Below, piece after piece: positions 52,701-64,000 of a DNA stretch of 64,000 nt. The notes under the pieces were generated by a model that saw only the letters and a list, made by a program, of their open reading frames with translations, was not told the origin of the DNA and ran no database searches. The first letter of the stretch is position 1; each line of letters begins with the position of its first letter. A program made the translations under genes and the position numbers. The DNA comes from Pampus argenteus (lineage: Eukaryota > Chordata > Actinopteri > Scombriformes > Stromateidae), in contig CM072861.1 of assembly GCA_036937835.1 (NCBI GenBank), positions 2,413,001 to 2,477,000 on the forward strand, given 5' to 3'.

Positions 52701-55700
52701 TTACTGTAACATTTGTAAAAAATAGCTTTGTCTCAGGCCAAAACTGACAACTACAGTTTTTCTTAAACAAGGATCAATATTTTCAATCAAAACCATGTTT
52801 GCCATCAACAAGTAACTGATTTCTAATGATTAGGACCAAAAAACTCACTTCTGAGAGCTTCCTGCAGCTTTTACTGTAACATTTGTAAAAATAGCTTTCT
52901 CTCAGGCCAAAACTGACAACTACAGTTTTTCTTAAACAAGGAGCAATATTTTCAATCAAAACCATGTTTGCCATTAACAAGTAACTGATTTCTAATGACT
53001 AGGACCAAAAAACTCACTTCTGAGAGCTTCCTGCAGCTTTTACTGTAACATTTGTAAAAAATAGCTTTCTCTCAGGCCAAAACTGACAACTAGAGTTTTT
53101 CTTAAACAAGGAGCAATATTTTAAATCAAAACCATGTTTGCCATCAACAAGTAACTGATTTCTAATGATTAGGAGCCCAAAAATAACTTCTGAGAGCTTC
53201 CTGCAGCTTTTACTGTAACATTTGTAAAAATAGCTTTCTCTCAGGCCAAAACTGACAACTACAGTTTTTCTTAAACAAGGATCAATATTTTCAATGAAAA
53301 CCATGTTTGCCATCAACAAGTAACTGATTTCTAATGATTAGGACCAAAAAACTCACTTCTGAGAGCTTCCTGCAGCTTTTACTGTAACATTTGTAAAAAT
53401 AGCTTTCTCTCAGGCCAAAACTGACACTACAGTTTTTCTTAAACAAGGAGCAATATTTTCAATCAAAACCATGTTTGCCATCAACAAGTAACTGATTTCT
53501 AATGATTAGGAGCCTAAAAATAACTTCTGAGAGCTTCCTGCAGCTTTTACTGTAACATTTGTAAAAATAGCTTTCTCTCAGGCCAAAACTGACAACTACA
53601 GTTTTTCTTAAACAAGGATCAATATTTTCAATCAAAACCATGTTTGCCATCAACAAGTAACTGATTTCTAATGATTATGACCAAAAAACTCACTTTTGAG
53701 AGCTTCCTGCAGCTTTTACTGTAACATTTGTAAAAAATAGCTTTGTCTCAGGCCAAAACTGACAACTACAGTTTTTCTTAAACAAGGAGCAATATTTTCA
53801 ATCAAAACCATGTTTGCCATCAACAAGTAACTGATTTCTAATGATTAGAACCAAAAAACTCACTTCTGAGAGCTTCCTGCAGCTTTTACTGTAACATTTG
53901 TAAAAATAGCTTTGTCTCAGGCCAAAACTGACAACTACAGTTTTTCTTAAACAAGGAGCAATATTTTCAATCAAAACCATGTTTGCCATCAACAAGTAAC
54001 TGATTTCTAATGATTAGGAGCCCAAAAATAACTTCTGAGAGCTTCCTGCAGCTTTTACTGTAACATTTGTAAAAATAGCTTTCTCTCAGGCCAAAACTGA
54101 CAACTACAGTTTTTCTTAAACAAGGATCAATATTTTCAATGAAAACCATGTTTGCCATCAACAAGTAACTGATTTCTAATGATTATGACCAAAAAACTCA
54201 CTTCTGAGAGCTTCCTGCAGCTTTTACTGTAACATTTGTAAAAATAGCTTTCTCTCAGGCCAAAACTGACACTACAGTTTTTCTTAAACAAGGAGCAATA
54301 TTTTCAATCAAAACCATGTTTGCCATCAACAAGTAACTGATTTCTAATGATTAGGACCAAAAAACTCACTTCTGAGACCTTCCTGCAGCTTTTACTGTAA
54401 CATTTGTAAAAAATAGCTTTGTCTCAGGCCAAAACTGACAACTACAGTTTTTCTTAAACAAGGAGCAATATTTTCAATTAAAACCATGTTTGCCATCAAC
54501 AAGTAACTGATTTCTAATGATCAGGACCAAAAAACTCACTTCTGAGAGCTTCCTGCAGCTTTTACTGTAACATTTGTAAAAATAGCTTTCTCTCAGGCCA
54601 AAACTGACAACTACAGTTTTTCTTAAACAAGGATCAATATTTTCAATGAAAACCATGTTTGCCATCAACAAGTAACTGATTTCTAATGATTAGGACCAAA
54701 AAACTCACTTCTGAGAGCTTCCTGCAGCTTTTACTGTAACATTTGTAAAAATAGCTTTCTCTCAGGCCAAAACTGACACTACAGTTTTTCTTAAACAAGG
54801 AGCAATATTTTCAATCAAAACCATGTTTGCCAAGTAACTGATTTCTAATGATTAGGACCAAAAAACTCACTTCTGAGAGCTTCCTGCAGCTTTTACTGTA
54901 ACATTTGTAAAAATAGCTTTGTCTCAGGCCAAAACTGACAACTACAGTTTTTCTTAAACAAGGAGCAATATTTTCAATCAAAACCATGTTTGCCATCAAC
55001 AAGTAACTGATTTCTAATGATTAGGAGCCTAAAAATAACTTCTGAGAGCTTCCTGCAGCTTTTACTGTAACATTTGTAAAAATAGCTTTCTCTCAGGCCA
55101 AAACTGACAACTACAGTTTTTCTTAAACAAGGATCAATATTTTCAATGAAAACCATGTTTGCCATCAACAAGTAACTGATTTCTAATGATTATGACCAAA
55201 AAACTCACTTCTGAGAGCTTCCTGCAGCTTTTACTGTAACATTTGTAAAAATAGCTTTCTCTCAGGCCAAAACTGACACTACAGTTTTTCTTAAACAAGG
55301 AGCAATATTTTCAATCAAAACCATGTTTGCCATCAACAAGTAACTGATTTCTAATGATTAGGACCAAAAAACTCACTTCTGAGACCTTCCTGCAGCTTTT
55401 ACTGTAACATTTGTAAAAAATAGCTTTGTCTCAGGCCAAAACTGACAACTACAGTTTTTCTTAAACAAGGAGCAATATTTTCAATCAAAACCATGTTTGC
55501 CATCAACAAGTAACTGATTTCTAATGATCAGGACCAAAAAACTCACTTCTGAGAGCTTCCTGCAGCTTTTACTGTAACATTTGTAAAAATAGCTTTCTCT
55601 CAGGCCAAAACTGACAACTACAGTTTTTCTTAAACAAGGATCAATATTTTCAATGAAAACCATGTTTGCCATCAACAAGTAACTGATTTCTAATGATTAG

Positions 55701-58700
55701 GACCAAAAAACTCACTTCTGAGAGCTTCCTGCAGCTTTTACTGTAACATTTGTAAAAATAGCTTTCTCTCAGGCCAAAACTGACACTACAGTTTTTCTTA
55801 AACAAGGAGCAATATTTTCAATCAAAACCATGTTTGCCAAGTAACTGATTTCTAATGATTAGGACCAAAAAACTCACTTCTGAGAGCTTCCTGCAGCTTT
55901 TACTGTAACATTTGTAAAAATAGCTTTGTCTCAGGCCAAAACTGACAACTACAGTTTTTCTTAAACAAGGAGCAATATTTTCAATCAAAACCATGTTTGC
56001 CATCAACAAGTAACTGATTTCTAATGATTAGGAGCCTAAAAATAACTTCTGAGAGCTTCCTGCAGCTTTTACTGTAACATTTGTAAAAATAGCTTTCTCT
56101 CAGGCCAAAACTGACAACTACAGTTTTTCTTAACAAGGAGCAATATTTCCAATCAAAACCATGTTTGCCATCAACAAGTAACTGATTTCTAATGATTAGG
56201 ACCAAAAAACTCACTTCTGAGAGCTTCCTGCAGCTTTTACTGTAACATTTGTAAAAATAGCTTTCTCTCAGGCCAAAACTGACAACTACAGTTTTTCTTA
56301 AACAAGGAGCAATATTTTCAATCAAAACCATGTTTGCCATTAACAAGTAACTGATTTCTAATGACTAGGACCAAAAAACTCACTTCTGAGAGCTTCCTGC
56401 AGCTTTTACTGTAACATTTGTAAAAAATAGCTTTCTCTCAGGCCAAAACTGACAACTAGAGTTTTTCTTAAACAAGGAGCAATATTTTAAATCAAAACCA
56501 TGTTTGCCATCAACAAGTAACTGATTTCTAATGATTAGGAGCCCAAAAATAACTTCTGAGAGCTTCCTGCAGCTTTTACTGTAACATTTGTAAAAATAGC
56601 TTTCTCTCAGGCCAAAACTGACAACTACAGTTTTTCTTAAACAAGGATCAATATTTTCAATGAAAACCATGTTTGCCATCAACAAGTAACTGATTTCTAA
56701 TGATTAGGACCAAAAAACTCACTTCTGAGAGCTTCCTGCAGCTTTTACTGTAACATTTGTAAAAATAGCTTTCTCTCAGGCCAAAACTGACACTACAGTT
56801 TTTCTTAAACAAGGAGCAATATTTTCAATCAAAACCATGTTTGCCAAGTAACTGATTTCTAATGATTAGGACCAAAAAACTCACTTCTGAGAGCTTCCTG
56901 CAGCTTTTACTGTAACATTTGTAAAAATAGCTTTGTCTCAGGCCAAAACTGACAACTACAGTTTTTCTTAAACAAGGAGCAATATTTTCAATCAAAACCA
57001 TGTTTGCCATCAACAAGTAACTGATTTCTAATGATTAGGAGCCTAAAAATAACTTCTGAGAGCTTCCTGCAGCTTTTACTGTAACATTTGTAAAAATAGC
57101 TTTCTCTCAGGCCAAAACTGACAACTACAGTTTTTCTTAAACAAGGATCAATATTTTCAATCAAAACCATGTTTGCCATCAACAAGTAACTGATTTCTAA
57201 TGATTATGACCAAAAAACTCACTTCTGAGAGCTTCCTGCAGCTTTTACTGTAACATTTGTAAAAAATAGCTTTGTCTCAGGCCAAAACTGACAACTACAG
57301 TTTTTCTTAAACAAGGAGCAATATTTTCAATCAAAACCATGTTTGCCATCAACAAGTAACTGATTTCTAATGATTAGGACCAAAAAACTCACTTCTGAGA
57401 GCTTCCTGCAGCTTTTACTGTAACATTTGTATAAAAATAGCTTTGTCTCAGGCCAAAACTGACAACTACAGTTTTTCTTAAACAAGGATCAATATTTTCA
57501 ATCAAAACCATGTTTGCCATCAACAAGTAACTGATTTCTAATGATCAGGACCAAAAAACTCACTTCTGAGAGCTTCCTGCAGCTTTTACTGTAACATTTG
57601 TAAAAATAGCTTTCTCTCAGGCCAAAACTGACAACTACAGTTTTTCTTAAACAAGGATCAATATTTTCAATGAAAACCATGTTTGCCATCAACAAGTAAC
57701 TGATTTCTAATGATTAGGACCAAAAAACTCACTTCTGAGAGCTTCCTGCAGCTTTTACTGTAACATTTGTAAAAATAGCTTTCTCTCAGGCCAAAACTGA
57801 CACTACAGTTTTTCTTAAACAAGGAGCAATATTTTAAATCAAAACCATGTTTGCCATCAACAAGTAACTGATTTCTAATGATTAGGAGCCTAAAAATAAC
57901 TTCTGAGAGCTTCCTGCAGCTTTTACTGTAACATTTGTAAAAATAGCTTTCTCTCAGGCCAAAACTGACAACTACAGTTTTTCTTAAACAAGGATCAATA
58001 TTTTCAATCAAAACCATGTTTGCCATCAACAAGTAACTGATTTCTAATGATTATGACCAAAAAACTCACTTTTGAGAGCTTCCTGCAGCTTTTACTGTAA
58101 CATTTGTAAAAAATAGCTTTGTCTCAGGCCAAAACTGACAACTACAGTTTTTCTTAAACAAGGATCAATATTTTCAATCAAAACCATGTTTGCCATCAAC
58201 AAGTAACTGATTTCTAATGATTAGGACCAAAAAACTCACTTCTGAGAGCTTCCTGCAGCTTTTACTGTAACATTTGTAAAAATAGCTTTCTCTCAGGCCA
58301 AAACTGACAACTACAGTTTTTCTTAAACAAGGAGCAATATTTTCAATCAAAACCATGTTTGCCATTAACAAGTAACTGATTTCTAATGACTAGGACCAAA
58401 AAACTCACTTCTGAGAGCTTCCTGCAGCTTTTACTGTAACATTTGTAAAAAATAGCTTTCTCTCAGGCCAAAACTGACAACTAGAGTTTTTCTTAAACAA
58501 GGAGCAATATTTTAAATCAAAACCATGTTTGCCATCAACAAGTAACTGATTTCTAATGATTAGGAGCCCAAAAATAACTTCTGAGAGCTTCCTGCAGCTT
58601 TTACTGTAACATTTGTAAAAATAGCTTTCTCTCAGGCCAAAACTGACAACTACAGTTTTTCTTAAACAAGGATCAATATTTTCAATGAAAACCATGTTTG

Positions 58701-60505
58701 CCATCAACAAGTAACTGATTTCTAATGATTAGGACCAAAAAACTCACTTCTGAGAGCTTCCTGCAGCTTTTACTGTAACATTTGTAAAAATAGCTTTCTC
58801 TCAGGCCAAAACTGACACTACAGTTTTTCTTAAACAAGGAGCAATATTTTCAATCAAAACCATGTTTGCCATCAACAAGTAACTGATTTCTAATGATTAG
58901 GAGCCTAAAAATAACTTCTGAGAGCTTCCTGCAGCTTTTACTGTAACATTTGTAAAAATAGCTTTCTCTCAGGCCAAAACTGACAACTACAGTTTTTCTT
59001 AAACAAGGATCAATATTTTCAATCAAAACCATGTTTGCCATCAACAAGTAACTGATTTCTAATGATTATGACCAAAAAACTCACTTTTGAGAGCTTCCTG
59101 CAGCTTTTACTGTAACATTTGTAAAAAATAGCTTTGTCTCAGGCCAAAACTGACAACTACAGTTTTTCTTAAACAAGGAGCAATATTTTCAATCAAAACC
59201 ATGTTTGCCATCAACAAGTAACTGATTTCTAATGATTAGAACCAAAAAACTCACTTCTGAGAGCTTCCTGCAGCTTTTACTGTAACATTTGTAAAAATAG
59301 CTTTGTCTCAGGCCAAAACTGACAACTACAGTTTTTCTTAAACAAGGAGCAATATTTTCAATCAAAACCATGTTTGCCATCAACAAGTAACTGATTTCTA
59401 ATGATTAGGAGCCCAAAAATAACTTCTGAGAGCTTCCTGCAGCTTTTACTGTAACATTTGTAAAAATAGCTTTCTCTCAGGCCAAAACTGACAACTACAG
59501 TTTTTCTTAAACAAGGATCAATATTTTCAATGAAAACCATGTTTGCCATCAACAAGTAACTGATTTCTAATGATTATGACCAAAAAACTCACTTCTGAGA
59601 GCTTCCTGCAGCTTTTACTGTAACATTTGTAAAAATAGCTTTCTCTCAGGCCAAAACTGACACTACAGTTTTTCTTAAACAAGGAGCAATATTTTCAATC
59701 AAAACCATGTTTGCCATCAACAAGTAACTGATTTCTAATGATTAGGACCAAAAAACTCACTTCTGAGACCTTCCTGCAGCTTTTACTGTAACATTTGTAA
59801 AAAATAGCTTTGTCTCAGGCCAAAACTGACAACTACAGTTTTTCTTAAACAAGGAGCAATATTTTCAATTAAAACCATGTTTGCCATCAACAAGTAACTG
59901 ATTTCTAATGATCAGGACCAAAAAACTCACTTCTGAGAGCTTCCTGCAGCTTTTACTGTAACATTTGTAAAAATAGCTTTCTCTCAGGCCAAAACTGACA
60001 ACTACAGTTTTTCTTAAACAAGGATCAATATTTTCAATGAAAACCATGTTTGCCATCAACAAGTAACTGATTTCTAATGATTAGGACCAAAAAACTCACT
60101 TCTGAGAGCTTCCTGCAGCTTTTACTGTAACATTTGTAAAAATAGCTTTCTCTCAGGCCAAAACTGACACTACAGTTTTTCTTAAACAAGGAGCAATATT
60201 TTCAATCAAAACCATGTTTGCCAAGTAACTGATTTCTAATGATTAGGACCAAAAAACTCACTTCTGAGAGCTTCCTGCAGCTTTTACTGTAACATTTGTA
60301 AAAATAGCTTTGTCTCAGGCCAAAACTGACAACTACAGTTTTTCTTAAACAAGGAGCAATATTTTCAATCAAAACCATGTTTGCCATCAACAAGTAACTG
60401 ATTTCTAATGATTAGGAGCCTAAAAATAACTTCTGAGAGCTTCCTGCAGCTTTTACTGTAACATTTGTAAAAATAGCTTTCTCTCAGGCCAAAACTGACA
60501 ACTAC
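49190..60505. repeat. ~6-kb composite satellite duplication
   Basis: About 49.2-51.7 kb matches about 55.1-57.7 kb at offset 5,890, rising to 6,059 after one extra 169-bp monomer in the second copy. About 52.2-55.1 kb matches about 57.6-60.5 kb at offset 5,391. So the second copy repeats the first with one monomer gained and about four lost (6,059 - 5,391 = 668 bp). A TATAAAAATAG variant is shared at 51,370 and 57,430. About 56.0-62.1 kb overlaps a further re-duplication at offset 4,384 (55,981 with 60,365, and 56,825 with 61,209). Confidence 0.75.
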
Positions 60506-63500
60506 AGTTTTTCTTAACAAGGAGCAATATTTCCAATCAAAACCATGTTTGCCATCAACAAGTAACTGATTTCTAATGATTAGGACCAAAAAACTCACTT
60601 CTGAGAGCTTCCTGCAGCTTTTACTGTAACATTTGTAAAAATAGCTTTCTCTCAGGCCAAAACTGACAACTACAGTTTTTCTTAAACAAGGAGCAATATT
60701 TTCAATCAAAACCATGTTTGCCATTAACAAGTAACTGATTTCTAATGACTAGGACCAAAAAACTCACTTCTGAGAGCTTCCTGCAGCTTTTACTGTAACA
60801 TTTGTAAAAAATAGCTTTCTCTCAGGCCAAAACTGACAACTAGAGTTTTTCTTAAACAAGGAGCAATATTTTAAATCAAAACCATGTTTGCCATCAACAA
60901 GTAACTGATTTCTAATGATTAGGAGCCCAAAAATAACTTCTGAGAGCTTCCTGCAGCTTTTACTGTAACATTTGTAAAAATAGCTTTCTCTCAGGCCAAA
61001 ACTGACAACTACAGTTTTTCTTAAACAAGGATCAATATTTTCAATGAAAACCATGTTTGCCATCAACAAGTAACTGATTTCTAATGATTAGGACCAAAAA
61101 ACTCACTTCTGAGAGCTTCCTGCAGCTTTTACTGTAACATTTGTAAAAATAGCTTTCTCTCAGGCCAAAACTGACACTACAGTTTTTCTTAAACAAGGAG
61201 CAATATTTTCAATCAAAACCATGTTTGCCAAGTAACTGATTTCTAATGATTAGGACCAAAAAACTCACTTCTGAGAGCTTCCTGCAGCTTTTACTGTAAC
61301 ATTTGTAAAAATAGCTTTGTCTCAGGCCAAAACTGACAACTACAGTTTTTCTTAAACAAGGAGCAATATTTTCAATCAAAACCATGTTTGCCATCAACAA
61401 GTAACTGATTTCTAATGATTAGGAGCCTAAAAATAACTTCTGAGAGCTTCCTGCAGCTTTTACTGTAACATTTGTAAAAATAGCTTTCTCTCAGGCCAAA
61501 ACTGACAACTACAGTTTTTCTTAAACAAGGATCAATATTTTCAATCAAAACCATGTTTGCCATCAACAAGTAACTGATTTCTAATGATTATGACCAAAAA
61601 ACTCACTTCTGAGAGCTTCCTGCAGCTTTTACTGTAACATTTGTAAAAAATAGCTTTGTCTCAGGCCAAAACTGACAACTACAGTTTTTCTTAAACAAGG
61701 AGCAATATTTTCAATCAAAACCATGTTTGCCATCAACAAGTAACTGATTTCTAATGATTAGGACCAAAAAACTCACTTCTGAGAGCTTCCTGCAGCTTTT
61801 ACTGTAACATTTGTAAAAAATAGCTTTGTCTCAGGCCAAAACTGACAACTACAGTTTTTCTTAAACAAGGATCAATATTTTCAATCAAAACCATGTTTGC
61901 CATCAACAAGTAACTGATTTCTAATGATCAGGACCAAAAAACTCACTTCTGAGAGCTTCCTGCAGCTTTTACTGTAACATTTGTAAAAATAGCTTTCTCT
62001 CAGGCCAAAACTGACAACTACAGTTTTTCTTAAACAAGGATCAATATTTTCAATGAAAACCATGTTTGCCATCAACAAGTAACTGATTTCTAATGATTAG
62101 GACCAAAAAACTCACTTCTGAGAGCTTCCTGCAGCTTTTACTGTAACATTTGTAAAAATAGCTTTCTCTCAGGCCAAAACTGACACTACAGTTTTTCTTA
62201 AACAAGGAGCAATATTTTCAATCAAAACCATGTTTGCCAAGTAACTGATTTCTAATGATTAGGACCAAAAAACTCACTTCTGAGAGCTTCCTGCAGCTTT
62301 TACTGTAACATTTGTAAAAATAGCTTTGTCTCAGGCCAAAACTGACAACTACAGTTTTTCTTAAACAAGGAGCAATATTTTCAATCAAAACCATGTTTGC
62401 CATCAACAAGTAACTGATTTCTAATGATTAGGAGCCTAAAAATAACTTCTGAGAGCTTCCTGCAGCTTTTACTGTAACATTTGTAAAAATAGCTTTCTCT
62501 CAGGCCAAAACTGACAACTACAGTTTTTCTTAAACAAGGAGCAATATTTTCAATCAAAACCATGTTTGCCATTAACAAGTAACTGATTTCTAATGACTAG
62601 GACCAAAAAACTCACTTCTGAGAGCTTCCTGCAGCTTTTACTGTAACATTTGTAAAAAATAGCTTTCTCTCAGGCCAAAACTGACAACTAGAGTTTTTCT
62701 TAAACAAGGAGCAATATTTTAAATCAAAACCATGTTTGCCATCAACAAGTAACTGATTTCTAATGATTAGGAGCCCAAAAATAACTTCTGAGAGCTTCCT
62801 GCAGCTTTTACTGTAACATTTGTAAAAATAGCTTTCTCTCAGGCCAAAACTGACAACTACAGTTTTTCTTAAACAAGGATCAATATTTTCAATGAAAACC
62901 ATGTTTGCCATCAACAAGTAACTGATTTCTAATGATTAGGACCAAAAAACTCACTTCTGAGAGCTTCCTGCAGCTTTTACTGTAACATTTGTAAAAATAG
63001 CTTTCTCTCAGGCCAAAACTGACACTACAGTTTTTCTTAAACAAGGAGCAATATTTTCAATCAAAACCATGTTTGCCAAGTAACTGATTTCTAATGATTA
63101 GGACCAAAAAACTCACTTCTGAGAGCTTCCTGCAGCTTTTACTGTAACATTTGTAAAAATAGCTTTGTCTCAGGCCAAAACTGACAACTACAGTTTTTCT
63201 TAAACAAGGAGCAATATTTTCAATCAAAACCATGTTTGCCATCAACAAGTAACTGATTTCTAATGATTAGGAGCCTAAAAATAACTTCTGAGAGCTTCCT
63301 GCAGCTTTTACTGTAACATTTGTAAAAATAGCTTTCTCTCAGGCCAAAACTGACAACTACAGTTTTTCTTAACAAGGAGCAATATTTTCAATCAAAACCA
63401 TGTTTGCCATCAACAAGTAACTGATTTCTAATGATTAGGACCAAAAAACTCACTTCTGAGAGCTTCCTGCAGCTTTTACTGTAACATTTGTAAAAATAGC

Positions 63501-64000
63501 TTTCTCTCAGGCCAAAACTGACAACTACAGTTTTTCTTAAACAACGATCAATATTTTCAATCAAAACCATGTTTGCCATCAACAAGTAACTGATTTCTAA
63601 TGATTAGGACCAAAAAACTCACTTCTGAGAGCTTCCTGCAGCTTTTACTGTAACATTTGTAAAAAATAGCTTTCTCTCAGGCCAAAACTGACAACTACAG
63701 TTTTTCTTAAACAAGGAGCAATATTTTCAATCAAAACCATGTTTGCCATCAACAAGTAACTGATTTCTAATGATTAGGACCAAAAAACTCACTTCTGAGA
63801 GCTTCCTGCAGCTTTTACTGTAACATTTGTAAAAATAGCTTTCTCTCAGGCCAAAACTGACACTACAGTTTTTCTTAAACAAGGAGCAATATTTTCAATC
63901 AAAACCATGTTTGCCAAGTAACTGATTTCTAATGATTAGGACCAAAAAACTCACTTCTGAGAGCTCCCTGCAGCTTTTACTGTAACATTTGTAAAAATAG

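Larger units (their letters stand above)
22289..64000. repeat. 169-bp satellite array, about 246 monomers
   Basis: This is a head-to-tail array of a 169-bp monomer. Taking AGCTTT as position 1, its landmarks are CTCTCAGG (7-14), CAGTTTTTC (31-39), GGAGCAATATTTTC (48-61), CCATGTTTGCC (70-80), CTAATGATTAG (100-110), AAAAAACTCAC (115-125), CTTCCTGCAGC (135-145) and TAAAAAT (163-169). The consensus has 58 G/C of 169 (34%) and no CpG. Monomer length is close to a nucleosome repeat, as in many centromeric satellites. Minus-strand frames of about 65 codons recur in each monomer but cross monomer borders. Since 169 is not a multiple of three the frame rotates, so they are not genes. The array runs past the window end. 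Confidence 0.97.
37490..64000. repeat. Satellite domain with marked higher-order repeats
   Basis: From about 37.5 kb the array uses a restricted set of monomer types, distinguished by GGATCAATATT, CAATGAAAACC, TTTTAAATCAAAACC, GATTATGACC, GATCAGGACC, GACTAGGACC, GAGCCTAAAAATAAC, GACACTACAG (1-bp loss), CTTAACAAGG (1-bp loss) and TGCCAAGTAAC (6-bp loss). They recur in the same order in blocks at offsets 1,007, 2,198, 3,873, 5,051, 5,391 and 5,890. Monomers within a block differ more from each other than from their counterparts in other blocks, which defines a higher-order repeat. Confidence 0.85.

Noticed and set aside
22518..63585. Recurrent ~65-codon (and 92-122 codon) minus-strand frames in the 169-bp satellite as a multigene family
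   Set aside because: Each frame is longer than one monomer and overlaps its neighbour. 169 is not a multiple of three, so frames rotate. Indel variants break or extend frames freely, with no sign of codon constraint.
22289..64000. CRISPR array (regular repeats)
   Set aside because: Repeats are contiguous 169-bp monomers without unique spacers, there are no cas genes, and the context is eukaryotic satellite DNA.
22289..64000. CENP-B box in the satellite monomer
   Set aside because: The consensus contains no CpG, and the CENP-B box requires TTCG and CGGG elements. None is present.

Overview
This window contains no protein-coding, rRNA or tRNA gene that I can support. It is almost wholly tandem-repeat DNA from a eukaryotic nuclear genome: two unrelated arrays that abut at about position 22,288, and both run off the window ends. 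I suspect a fish (teleost). The only support is a 316-bp insert at 3,649-3,964 that ends like many teleost non-LTR-retroelement or 3'-UTR tails (CAATTTCGTTG..., then ...GTTGCAATGACA). Treat the taxon as weakly supported.

Left array, 1-22,288: an A-rich, C-poor minisatellite built from two word lengths. One is 15 bp (AATAGAGATAAAGAC or ...AAGAG). The other is 21 bp (AATGAC plus a 15-mer, in an AAAGAG form or a CATAACAGG form). Both lengths are multiples of three, so five of the six reading frames stay open for kilobases. Apparent reading frames of up to 2,586 codons are by-products of this. The first 4.9 kb carries four copies of a 138-bp GC- and CpG-richer island and the single 316-bp insert. 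From about 6.7 kb the array has a clear higher-order structure. A marker variant (AGCGATTAAGAC) recurs at spacings 420, 1932, 1100 and 828 bp, which sum to a 4,280-bp unit. The unit occurs three times, with an extra 1,203-bp block (420+783) between the first two copies and a partial 1,854-bp re-duplication at the right end.

Right array, 22,289-64,000: about 246 head-to-tail monomers of a 169-bp, 34% GC, CpG-free satellite of roughly nucleosomal repeat length. Left of about 37.5 kb the monomers are irregular. That part holds a 1,356-bp and a 4,744-bp tandem duplication, plus a small family of monomers with an 8-bp-arm hairpin insertion. Right of about 37.5 kb the array is organised into variant-marked higher-order repeats: a 1,007-bp six-monomer unit, and larger duplicated blocks at offsets of 2,198, 3,873, 5,051, 5,391 and 5,890 bp.

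There is no gene network to describe. The biology here is satellite evolution: unit-level slippage, segmental duplication, local homogenisation and possible seeding from a retroelement tail. The setting is probably heterochromatic (pericentromeric, centromeric or a heterochromatic arm), but the sequence alone does not say which.
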